Assembly (NCBI RefSeq): GCF_013167215.1
Contig: NZ_JABJWY010000016.1
Coordinates: 62,134 to 126,133 of the forward strand
DNA from: Sphingobacterium prati
GTDB lineage: Bacteria; Bacteroidota; Bacteroidia; Sphingobacteriales; Sphingobacteriaceae
Direction of reading: 5' to 3'
DNA: 64,000 nucleotides
In this document: piece after piece, positions 56,825-64,000 of the stretch
How the letters are laid out: each line of letters starts with the position of its first letter
Numbering within the stretch: the first letter of the stretch is position 1
The notes under the pieces: model-generated
Database searches by the model: none
Seen by the model: only the letters and a program-made list of their open reading frames with translations
Told to the model about the DNA's origin: nothing
Program-made: the position numbers and the translations under genes

Positions 56825-59068
56825 ATGAAACTGAAGTTAATAGCTGCCTTATGGATACTCTGCCAGACTTCTGTGATGGCACAGGGGACATTGGATGATT
56901 ATAGACGGGCGAAGGAAATAAGAGAGTCTTTTGGTAAAGTCTATCAAGTACCACAACAAATTCTTTGGTCAGAAAAAGGAGAGTGCTTTAGCTACCGTGC
57001 CACTGCCAAAGGTGGCAAGCTTGAATTATATATCGTTGATGCGGTAGGTAAGAATAAGCTTGTTACCGACATCGCAGAGATTGAAAATCAGCTTAAAGCC
57101 GAATTGGGTACTGATGTTAAATTGGGTACCTATTGGGGTAAAGGCACCAAGGTGTTAAATGCACATGAAATTGAATTTGTCGTACAGGAGGTGACTTGGA
57201 AATGGGATGCGGCTACACAAAAATTGGTCAATAAAGGAAAGGCTATAGGTAATGCGCTTGATCATAGCGGTGGAGAATATTGGGGGGTACGCAGAGATGA
57301 CAGCAAGGGCGAAGCCGTTGACTCTCCTGACAAGAAATATACCGCCTATATTAAAAACAATAATATTTATGTGCGTAAAAATGGAGATGTGATGACAGAG
57401 AAACAGTTGACATTTGACGGTAGTCCTGGCGAGTATTATAGGTCACAGATACAATGGTCAACGGATTCAAAAAAAATAGCTGTGTCAAAAGTGCGGAAAG
57501 CAGAAGTAAGAAAACTTACACTGTTTGAATCCTCTCCGGTTGATCAACTGCAGCCTAAGTTGCAGATAAGGGATTATGTAAAACCTGGGGATGCTTTACC
57601 GCAATATTATCCAGCTATCGTCGAAGTGGAGACGGGTAGAATCTTTAGCGTTGATCCAACTCAGGTGACCAATCAGTTTTCCTTATCTAACCTTGCTTGG
57701 CGGCCGGACAACAGTGGCATTACCTTTGAATATAATCAACGCGGTCACCAACGCTATGATGTCCTTGAGCTAAGTGCCAATAATGGGAAAACCAAAGTAA
57801 TTATCTCCGAAACCAGTCCTACTTTCATAGATTATAGTAGCAAAAAGTATAGAAATGATTTGTCGCGTACGCAAGAAATCATCTGGGCTTCGGAACGTGA
57901 TGGGTGGAACCATCTCTATCTTTTCGACAGCAATACCGGTGCCCTGAAAAACCAGATCACTAAAGGAAATTGGGTCGTGCGAAAAGTGATTTATGTCGAC
58001 GAAGCAAAAAGAAAAGTGTTTTTTGAGGGGAGTGGGCTAAAGAAAGGTGAGGACCCCTACCTGATTCGTTATTATTCGATCGGACTAGACGGTAAAGGAT
58101 TGAAGGAATTGACCCCAGAGATGGCAAACCATCAAGCAACCTTTAATAGCGATCACAGTCTGTTTATAGATGTGTATTCTTTAGTCAATCAAGCGCCCAA
58201 ATCAGTTTTGCGCGATGCATCGGATGGTCGGGTCGTCATGGCGTTAGAAAATGCAGATATCACTGAGCTAGAGGCTGCAGGTTGGAAGGCTCCCGAGGTT
58301 TTTAAAGCACTGGCGAGAGACAATAAAACTGATATCTGGGGTATTATCATACGACCCAGGAACTTTGATCCTCAGAAAAAATATCCAGTGATCGAATATA
58401 TTTATGCTGGACCACATAGTTCTTTCGTGCCAAAAAGCTTTTACGCCAACCCTTCGGGGATGTATGAATTGGCAGAATTGGGGTTTGTCGTGGTGCAAAT
58501 CGATGGAATGGGAACGTCTAATCGATCCAAGGCATTTCATGATGTAGCGTGGAAAAATTTAAAGGATGCCGGTTTCCCTGACCGCATGGCATGGATGAAA
58601 TCTGCGGCGTCCAAATACCCTTACATGGATATCGAGCGGGTAGGTATTTATGGTACTTCTGCAGGCGGGCAGTCCGCTACTGGAGCTTTGTTATTCCACC
58701 CCGAGTTTTATAAAGTCGGCGTTTCATCCTGTGGTTGTCATGATAACAGAATGGACAAGATATGGTGGAATGAGCAATGGATGGGCTGGCCAATAGGACC
58801 TGAATATGCGGCTTGTTCAAATACCGAGAATGCTTACCGCTTACAGGGCAAGCTGATGTTGATCGTAGGTGAGCTAGATGATAATGTAGATCCTGCTTCA
58901 ACCTACCAATTGGTCAATCAATTGATTAAGCAGGGCAAAGATCATGAGTTTATTATGGTGCCTGGAATGGGGCACGCGTCCGGAGGCGATTTTGGAGAGA
59001 AGAAGCGAAGGGACTTTTTCGTCAAGCATCTGCTGGGGGTAAATCCGCCGGCATGGAACCTATATTAA
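56825..59068 (+). CDS. S9 family prolyl/dipeptidyl peptidase (DPP IV-like), exported
   Basis: 747 residues from the ATG at 56825 (signal MKLKLIAALWILCQTSVMAQ); an in-frame ATG at 56807 is also possible. N-terminal beta-propeller (DPPIV_N) with QWSTDSKKIAVSKVRKAEV, then the alpha/beta-hydrolase domain: nucleophile Ser612 in GIYGTSAGGQ, Asp in GELDDNVDPAS, His in VPGMGHASGG. It removes dipeptides, often X-Pro, from peptides in the periplasm. Last gene of the probable DUF885-permease-peptidase operon. Confidence 0.93.
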   Translation: MKLKLIAALWILCQTSVMAQGTLDDYRRAKEIRESFGKVYQVPQQILWSEKGECFSYRATAKGGKLELYIVDAVGKNKLVTDIAEIENQLKAELGTDVKLGTYWGKGTKVLNAHEIEFVVQEVTWKWDAATQKLVNKGKAIGNALDHSGGEYWGVRRDDSKGEAVDSPDKKYTAYIKNNNIYVRKNGDVMTEKQLTFDGSPGEYYRSQIQWSTDSKKIAVSKVRKAEVRKLTLFESSPVDQLQPKLQIRDYVKPGDALPQYYPAIVEVETGRIFSVDPTQVTNQFSLSNLAWRPDNSGITFEYNQRGHQRYDVLELSANNGKTKVIISETSPTFIDYSSKKYRNDLSRTQEIIWASERDGWNHLYLFDSNTGALKNQITKGNWVVRKVIYVDEAKRKVFFEGSGLKKGEDPYLIRYYSIGLDGKGLKELTPEMANHQATFNSDHSLFIDVYSLVNQAPKSVLRDASDGRVVMALENADITELEAAGWKAPEVFKALARDNKTDIWGIIIRPRNFDPQKKYPVIEYIYAGPHSSFVPKSFYANPSGMYELAELGFVVVQIDGMGTSNRSKAFHDVAWKNLKDAGFPDRMAWMKSAASKYPYMDIERVGIYGTSAGGQSATGALLFHPEFYKVGVSSCGCHDNRMDKIWWNEQWMGWPIGPEYAACSNTENAYRLQGKLMLIVGELDDNVDPASTYQLVNQLIKQGKDHEFIMVPGMGHASGGDFGEKKRRDFFVKHLLGVNPPAWNLY

Positions 59069-59207
59069 AATACCATCGTAGTCATAAAGTGATCCATTAA
59101 AGAATCAAAAGCAGGGTAATATCCAATAATTTTAGGCTAAAATATTTCCATAGTTGGCAATAGATTCTTTTTATTTTTATAAACACATACGAATTAGCTA
59201 TAATAAC

Positions 59208-62200
59208 ATGAAGAGATACAAAATGCTTATACATATTGTCCTTTCAGTAGGTTGCTTTTTAGGGACAATATCCACTAGTCGGGCCCAAGGTGGTGATCAG
59301 ATTTTGGATGGTATCGGCGAAACAGAAATGATTGCACGCTATCTTTTTAAGGACGATTTAAAAGATTGGTCGAGAAATAACCTCCATGCTACCCATGGTG
59401 CTCAGCCAAAATTTGTAAACGACAAGCGATTTGGCAAGGTCTTATCACTTTCTGGAGGAAACAGCGATTTTGTCATGATTCCGGGAGCTGCTTTGGCCGA
59501 CATGGAATCGTTGAGTATATCCGGGTGGATCTTCTTAAGGTCGAACAAAGCCAATCAGCGCTTTTTTGATTTCGGCAGAAACTCGGAGGCACATTTTACG
59601 GTTGCCCCGCTGGGGATTACCGGACAACCTGGGTATCATGCGCTGATTACAGCAGGCGGCGGTACCGAAAAAGCCGCGGTCGCTCCAGCTATTGCATTGA
59701 ATAAATGGGTATTTCTTACCATTGTGGTGGATATGCCTTCAAGAGCGTTGATCACCTATCTGGACGGCAAGCCTGTGGGCAAAAGCAACGATATACCTAA
59801 AGAGTTAAGCGATGTTTTTGGAGCATCTTCGGGCGGTAAAAGGCAGCTCTATCTCGGTAAGTCGCTTTTGGCTGGCGATTCTAACCTAGATGCTATGGTA
59901 CGCGATTTCCGTATGTATAGGGTTCCGCTCACCGAAAGTCAGGTGTTTGGCATTTTCACGAATGCGCAGCAGGGAAACAGAAATAGCGCAGCAGTGAATG
60001 TAAAGGATACGGAAGGAGATCTACCCAGTTTTCCATTAATACAGGCGCAGCTTTATAACGCCTATTTGCTGGCGGTTTCTGATGTGTCGGTAGAGACCGA
60101 AGTCGGTGAATTGCCCAGATTGCCAAGCTATGTAAACGGAACCTACAAAGATGGAATACAGGGGCCAAAGGTGCGCGTGCTATGGCCATCGCCGAATGAT
60201 AACAGTACCGTATTGGAGGCTGGCCGTTATACGGTTATGGGGCAGGTGCCGGGAACAGAGTTACGCGTTAAAGCCATTGTCTCGGTAAAAGGAACAAAAA
60301 AATCGGTGGCACCAAGTGCTATGCTTGAACCATTCAGCCTAAGCCAGGTGAGTTTGGAAACCGACGCTGAAAACGAGAAAACAAAATTTATCGAAAACCG
60401 AGACAAGTTTATCCGGACATTGGCTACAACCGACCCTAACTCTTTTTTATATATGTTCCGCAATGCATTTGGAATGCCCCAGCCAGCGGGAGCAGAACCC
60501 TTAGGCGTGTGGGACAGTCAGGATACCAAACTTCGGGGGCATGCTACAGGACATTACCTAACAGCTATTGCGCAGGCCTATTCAGGTACGGCATATGATA
60601 AAGCACTCCAACAGAATTTTGCCGATAAAATGACTTATATGGTCAACACATTATACGAGCTCTCCCAGTTGTCCGGTAAACCGAAAACATCGGGCACTGC
60701 CGCTATTTCAGATCCAAGCAATGTGCCCACGGGCCCCGGCAAACAGGATTTCGACTCGGATCTCAGTGAATCGGGTATTCGTACAGACTATTGGAACTGG
60801 GGTAAAGGATTTATCAGTGCCTATCCGCCCGACCAATTTATTATGTTGGAAAGAGGTGCTAAATATGGAGGACAGGTAAACCAGATCTGGGCTCCTTATT
60901 ATACACTGCACAAGATTTTGGCAGGTTTGATTGATATATACGAAGTAAGTGGCAATAAAAAAGCATTGGATGTTGCTGAAGGAATGGCCAACTGGGTGTA
61001 TACACGCTTGAGTAAACTGCCGCAAGATACACTGATTAAGATGTGGCATACTTACATTGCTGGTGAATTTGGCGGTATGAACGAAACTATGGCGCATCTT
61101 TATCGTATTACGAAGCAGGATAAGTATCTGAAGACGGCACGGATGTTTGATAATATCGAGGTCTTTTTTGGAGATGCCCAACATAGCGATGGACTGGCCA
61201 AGAATGTTGATACTTTCCGTGGACTCCATGCAAATCAGCACATACCGCAAATCGTGGGAAGTATCGTGATATATGATGTGTCCAATATGCCAGAATACTA
61301 TAAAGTAGCGGACAACTTCTGGTACAAGGCAGTCAATGATTATATGTATAGTATCGGTGGAGTGGCCGGGGCCCGTAATCCCGCCAACGCCGAAGTTTTT
61401 ACTGCTGAACCTGCGACCCTCTATGAAAACGGATTTGCGGCAGGTGGACAAAATGAGACCTGCGCAACGTATAATCTATTGAAGTTGACAAGTAATTTGT
61501 TTCTTTTTGATCAGCGCGCAGCGTATATGGACTATTATGAGCGGGGGCTATACAACCATATCCTTGCTTCGGTAGCAGAAAACTCGCCTGCGAATACCTA
61601 CCATGTTCCGCTAAGGCCCGGCTCGGTGAAGCAGTTCGGAAATCCGGATATGAAAGGTTTTACCTGCTGTAATGGCACGGCAATCGAAAGCAGCACCAAA
61701 CTTCAAAGCGCAATTTACTTCAAGAGTAAAGATGATAAAGCACTTTATGTCAATCTATTTATTCCGTCAACGTTAAACTGGACATCCCGCAATGTGATCA
61801 TTGAACAGACGACAAGCTTTCCAAAGGACGACCACAGCAAACTGACGATAAAAGGTAACGGCCAATTTGATATCTATGTACGTGTGCCGGGCTGGGCGAC
61901 CAAAGGATATCAGGTCTCGATCAATGGTAAAGTTGAGAAAGTAAACGCGCAACCAGGTTCTTATGTCAAATTGAGCCGCAATTGGAAAGCTGGAGACGAG
62001 ATCGCACTGCATATGCCATTTCAATTTCGTCTAGATCCAGTGATGGATCAACAAAATATCGCCAGTTTATTTTATGGGCCTATTCTCTTGGCTGCTCAGG
62101 AGCCGGCTGCAAGAAAAGACTGGCGCAAAATCACGCTGGATGCAAAAGATATTGGCAAATCCATTCAAGGAGATCCCAAACGGTTGGAGTTTACCGTGGA

Positions 62201-62273
62201 TGGGGTGCGGTTTAAGCCATTTTATGATACATATGGCCGCCATTCTGTCTACTTGGATGTCACTTTAAATTGA
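59208..62273 (+). CDS. LamG domain fused to GH127 beta-L-arabinofuranosidase (DUF1680)
   Basis: 1021 residues from the ATG at 59208, which precedes a signal peptide (MLIHIVLSVGCFLGTISTSR); an earlier TTG in frame is less likely. Residues about 40-230 form a LamG/concanavalin-like domain (ARYLFKDDLKDWSRNNLHAT, VMIPGAALADMESLSISGWI). From about 390 comes the GH127 alpha/alpha barrel: ENGFAAGGQNETCATYNLLK with the Glu750/Cys752 pair and GFTCCNGTAIESS with Cys820-Cys821, equivalent to the zinc-binding cysteines and nucleophile cysteine known in HypBA1. It releases beta-L-arabinofuranose; the LamG part probably binds the polymer. Confidence 0.9.
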   Translation: MKRYKMLIHIVLSVGCFLGTISTSRAQGGDQILDGIGETEMIARYLFKDDLKDWSRNNLHATHGAQPKFVNDKRFGKVLSLSGGNSDFVMIPGAALADMESLSISGWIFLRSNKANQRFFDFGRNSEAHFTVAPLGITGQPGYHALITAGGGTEKAAVAPAIALNKWVFLTIVVDMPSRALITYLDGKPVGKSNDIPKELSDVFGASSGGKRQLYLGKSLLAGDSNLDAMVRDFRMYRVPLTESQVFGIFTNAQQGNRNSAAVNVKDTEGDLPSFPLIQAQLYNAYLLAVSDVSVETEVGELPRLPSYVNGTYKDGIQGPKVRVLWPSPNDNSTVLEAGRYTVMGQVPGTELRVKAIVSVKGTKKSVAPSAMLEPFSLSQVSLETDAENEKTKFIENRDKFIRTLATTDPNSFLYMFRNAFGMPQPAGAEPLGVWDSQDTKLRGHATGHYLTAIAQAYSGTAYDKALQQNFADKMTYMVNTLYELSQLSGKPKTSGTAAISDPSNVPTGPGKQDFDSDLSESGIRTDYWNWGKGFISAYPPDQFIMLERGAKYGGQVNQIWAPYYTLHKILAGLIDIYEVSGNKKALDVAEGMANWVYTRLSKLPQDTLIKMWHTYIAGEFGGMNETMAHLYRITKQDKYLKTARMFDNIEVFFGDAQHSDGLAKNVDTFRGLHANQHIPQIVGSIVIYDVSNMPEYYKVADNFWYKAVNDYMYSIGGVAGARNPANAEVFTAEPATLYENGFAAGGQNETCATYNLLKLTSNLFLFDQRAAYMDYYERGLYNHILASVAENSPANTYHVPLRPGSVKQFGNPDMKGFTCCNGTAIESSTKLQSAIYFKSKDDKALYVNLFIPSTLNWTSRNVIIEQTTSFPKDDHSKLTIKGNGQFDIYVRVPGWATKGYQVSINGKVEKVNAQPGSYVKLSRNWKAGDEIALHMPFQFRLDPVMDQQNIASLFYGPILLAAQEPAARKDWRKITLDAKDIGKSIQGDPKRLEFTVDGVRFKPFYDTYGRHSVYLDVTLN

Positions 62274-62385
62274 TTTATCGATGTATGGCTCAAGACTAGC
62301 CCGTAATAGTCATTGCAAAGTCGATTTTGATTAATGAAAGCGATCCGATTTTGCAATACAATATTTTTTTTGTATATTGCTGGTT

Positions 62386-62691
62386 ATGAGTTTTAAAGAA
62401 AAATTAGAAAACTGGCGTACGTCAATCAATCGCGCCGGTAGTGGTGAGGAATTGTATATTTTGCTTTTGAACTATAAAAAGTTTATTAACAAAAATTGGA
62501 TGAACGATTTTGGTGATCCGGGCAACTGGAAATCCGAGCTAAATCAGGTCATCAGCAAAGTAAGAACGAAAGTGGATGTAGCAGACATCCGACATTGTGA
62601 GGATCTGTCATCTTATCAAGATGATGCTAGACAAACTGCACATTCGCTCAATCATACCTTAAAATATCATCACTCATTGACAAAAGGGTAG
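62386..62691 (+). CDS. Small hypothetical protein
   Basis: 101 residues from the ATG at 62386 (an in-frame TTG 9 bp earlier is also possible). Helical, charged: MSFKEKLENWRTSINRAGSG at the start, NWMNDFGDPGNWKSELNQVI in the middle and two His-rich turns at the end (HSLNHTLKYHHSL). No known domain recognised. It has its own hairpin terminator overlapping the stop codon, supporting a real gene. Confidence 0.6.
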   Translation: MSFKEKLENWRTSINRAGSGEELYILLLNYKKFINKNWMNDFGDPGNWKSELNQVISKVRTKVDVADIRHCEDLSSYQDDARQTAHSLNHTLKYHHSLTKG

Positions 62692-62711
62692 GCTAGGCCT
62701 ACCCTTTTTTT
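62682..62711 (+). terminator. Terminator overlapping the stop codon of the small gene
   Basis: AAAAGGGTAGGC / GCCTACCC with a TAG loop and T7; the TAG stop codon lies inside the 5' arm. Confidence 0.85.
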
Positions 62712-62737
62712 GTGATTAATTTTAGATAAAAAAATTT

Positions 62738-62781
62738 CTAGGCGGCATGTATCGTTATTTATTACGGTACATGCCGCCTAG
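62738..62781. repeat. Strong stem-loop upstream of the last susC
   Basis: Perfect 14-bp arms CTAGGCGGCATGTA / TACATGCCGCCTAG with a 16-nt loop, flanked by A- and T-runs on both sides, 27 bp after the preceding terminator and about 190 bp before susC. Its symmetric flanks resemble a bidirectional terminator, yet no minus-strand gene ends here. Function unclear. Confidence 0.6.
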
Positions 62782-62907
62782 ATTTTTATAAACCACCTAC
62801 ATTTCCTAATTCTCCGCTAACACACGAGAGCGCACAAATTATACCCTTATTTTAAAAAATATTTGCGCATGTCAGAAAATGTTTTTACTATTGTAAAGTA
62901 GTATAGA

Positions 62908-62951
62908 ATAGTATAGATAAATCATATGCTATACTATCAATAATAACCAAT
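62908..62951 (+). promoter_or_regulatory. Dyad and conserved leader word upstream of the last susC
   Basis: ATAGTATAG (62908-62916) and its complement CTATACTAT (62929-62937) form a dyad, immediately followed by AATAATAACCAAT (62939-62951), the word also seen before the first susC. The ATG is 18 bp downstream. Confidence 0.45.
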
Positions 62952-62969
62952 CTATAAGAAGACCAATTT

Positions 62970-64000
62970 ATGATCTACCACATGTATTACCGAATCTGTA
63001 AATGGCAGCGATGTAGTCTTGTCTTCCTCTTTATGTTAATAGTTGGCTTTGCACAGGCGCAGACCAAGTCGTTTGACTTAAGAGGAGTTGTATTGGATAG
63101 CGTCGGACATTTACCCATTTCCAATGTTACAATTGCCTTTGTGGGAAAAAATGCAGTTGTATCAACGGATGCACAGGGACAATTCCTGATTAAAGATGCG
63201 CATATCAACGATCAGCTTGTCTTGACTTCGGTCGGATTTGACCGTAAGACTGTCCAAGTGACGAGTACTGACCGGATGACCATTTACTTAGCCTCATCAA
63301 GCTCCAGCTTGGATGAAGTAACTGTTGTGGCTTACGGTACACAGAAAAAAACAAGTATGGTGGCATCCATCACCTCCATCAACCCAAAAGAAATTAAAGG
63401 GCCAACGTCTAATCTGACCTCCATGCTGGCAGGTCGGGTGGCGGGATTAATTGCTTACCAGCGGAGCGGGGAACCGGGTAACGACAATGCCTCCTTCTTT
63501 ATTCGCGGAGTGGGATCCTTTGGTGCAGGGAAAAAAGATCCGCTGATCCTGATCGACGGAATGGAGTCCAATACCACTGCACTAGCACGGTTACAACCAG
63601 ATGATATTGCTGGCTTTTCAGTGCTGAAAGACGCTGCAGCCTCTTCGTTATATGGTGCTAGAGGTGCGAATGGTGTGGTTTTGGTGAACACCAAAAGTGG
63701 TATTGTTGGTAAGGCAAAATTCAATGCACGATTTGAGAATTCCATTTCAACCAACACACGTAATTTTAAATTCGCCGATAATATTACTTATATGAAAATG
63801 GCTAATGAGGCCGTGTTGACCAGAGACCCTAAAGGTACGCTACCTTACAACCAAAATAAAATAGACCATACCGAACGGGGAGACGATCCACTTCTTTATC
63901 CAAATAACAATTGGATTGACCAATTGATAAAGGATTATACCAACAACCAACGTTTTAATTTTAATGTTACCGGCGGTGGAAATCTTGCACAATACTATGT
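62970..64000 (+). CDS. SusC-type TonB-dependent transporter, 3' end outside the window
   Basis: The frame opens at ATG 62970 with a signal peptide (CSLVFLFMLIVGFAQAQTK), then a CarboxypepD_reg-like domain (DLRGVVLDSVGHLPISNVTI), TonB box/plug (LDEVTVVAYGTQKKTSMVAS) and the SusC motif FSVLKDAAASSLYGARGANG. It remains open to base 64000, so only about the first third is present. A SusD partner is expected beyond the window. The carbohydrate is unknown; the GH127 gene upstream hints at arabinose-containing glycans. Confidence 0.93.
   Translation, partial: MIYHMYYRICKWQRCSLVFLFMLIVGFAQAQTKSFDLRGVVLDSVGHLPISNVTIAFVGKNAVVSTDAQGQFLIKDAHINDQLVLTSVGFDRKTVQVTSTDRMTIYLASSSSSLDEVTVVAYGTQKKTSMVASITSINPKEIKGPTSNLTSMLAGRVAGLIAYQRSGEPGNDNASFFIRGVGSFGAGKKDPLILIDGMESNTTALARLQPDDIAGFSVLKDAAASSLYGARGANGVVLVNTKSGIVGKAKFNARFENSISTNTRNFKFADNITYMKMANEAVLTRDPKGTLPYNQNKIDHTERGDDPLLYPNNNWIDQLIKDYTNNQRFNFNVTGGGNLAQYY

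Overview
The window looks like a chromosome segment of a member of the Bacteroidota, most likely Sphingobacteriaceae (Sphingobacterium-like). The reasons are two SusC-type TonB transporters (one with SusD), an Oar-type TonB receptor, lipoboxes of Bacteroidota style, start codons without Shine-Dalgarno sequences, -7 elements of the form TAnnTTTG, and the long amidophosphoribosyltransferase form typical of this phylum. No rRNA or tRNA gene was seen.

Region 1 (1-29.2 kb) is mostly housekeeping. It holds xylA (5' end cut off) with a sodium/sugar symporter, a gamma-glutamyltransferase, a 2H phosphoesterase, an Nramp transporter fused to a universal stress domain, purF, an alpha/beta-hydrolase lipoprotein, a dicarboxylate/amino acid symporter, lon, a TPR protein, ferritin, a TonB receptor with a small Cys/His-rich partner, gpmI, nadC, plsY, an M48 peptidase lipoprotein and an Oar-like TonB receptor. 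Many genes end in strong hairpin terminators, several of them shared by convergent genes.

Region 2 (29.2-35.9 kb) is an accessory island with gene debris (a LytTR fragment), short repeats and an XRE regulator. It also holds the most interesting locus: two copies of a structured RNA scaffold (158 nt each, sharing a perfectly identical 58-nt module), each running into degenerate CRISPR-like repeats of about 36 nt separated by 28-31 nt unique spacers. An ECF-like sigma factor and a 364-residue Cas12f/TnpB-like protein follow. In the latter the RuvC-I Asp and RuvC-II Glu are replaced, and RuvC-III and the zinc ribbon are missing. No cas1, cas2 or tnpA is present. The natural reading is a guide-RNA, dead-Cas12f and sigma-factor system for RNA-directed transcription initiation. 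I recall recent reports of dCas12f-sigma pairs in Bacteroidota that do this; here the duplicated scaffold with a multi-guide array is the notable layout. No convincing guide target was found by eye in the window. A PD-(D/E)XK Rpn-type nuclease lies just downstream.

Region 3 (35.9-39.6 kb) is a tightly overlapping pxpB-pxpC-pxpA operon plus an Nramp-like transporter for 5-oxoproline use, headed by a 22-bp palindrome.

Region 4 (39.7-64 kb) is a carbohydrate and peptide scavenging block. A polysaccharide utilization locus (GH105, GH31, SusC, SusD, fasciclin-like lipoprotein, PL6) converges on a DUF5695 protein. A DUF885 peptidase, an APC permease, an S9 dipeptidyl peptidase, a LamG-GH127 arabinofuranosidase, a small hypothetical gene and the start of another SusC follow. 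No ECF sigma/anti-sigma pair or hybrid two-component sensor lies next to these SusC genes.
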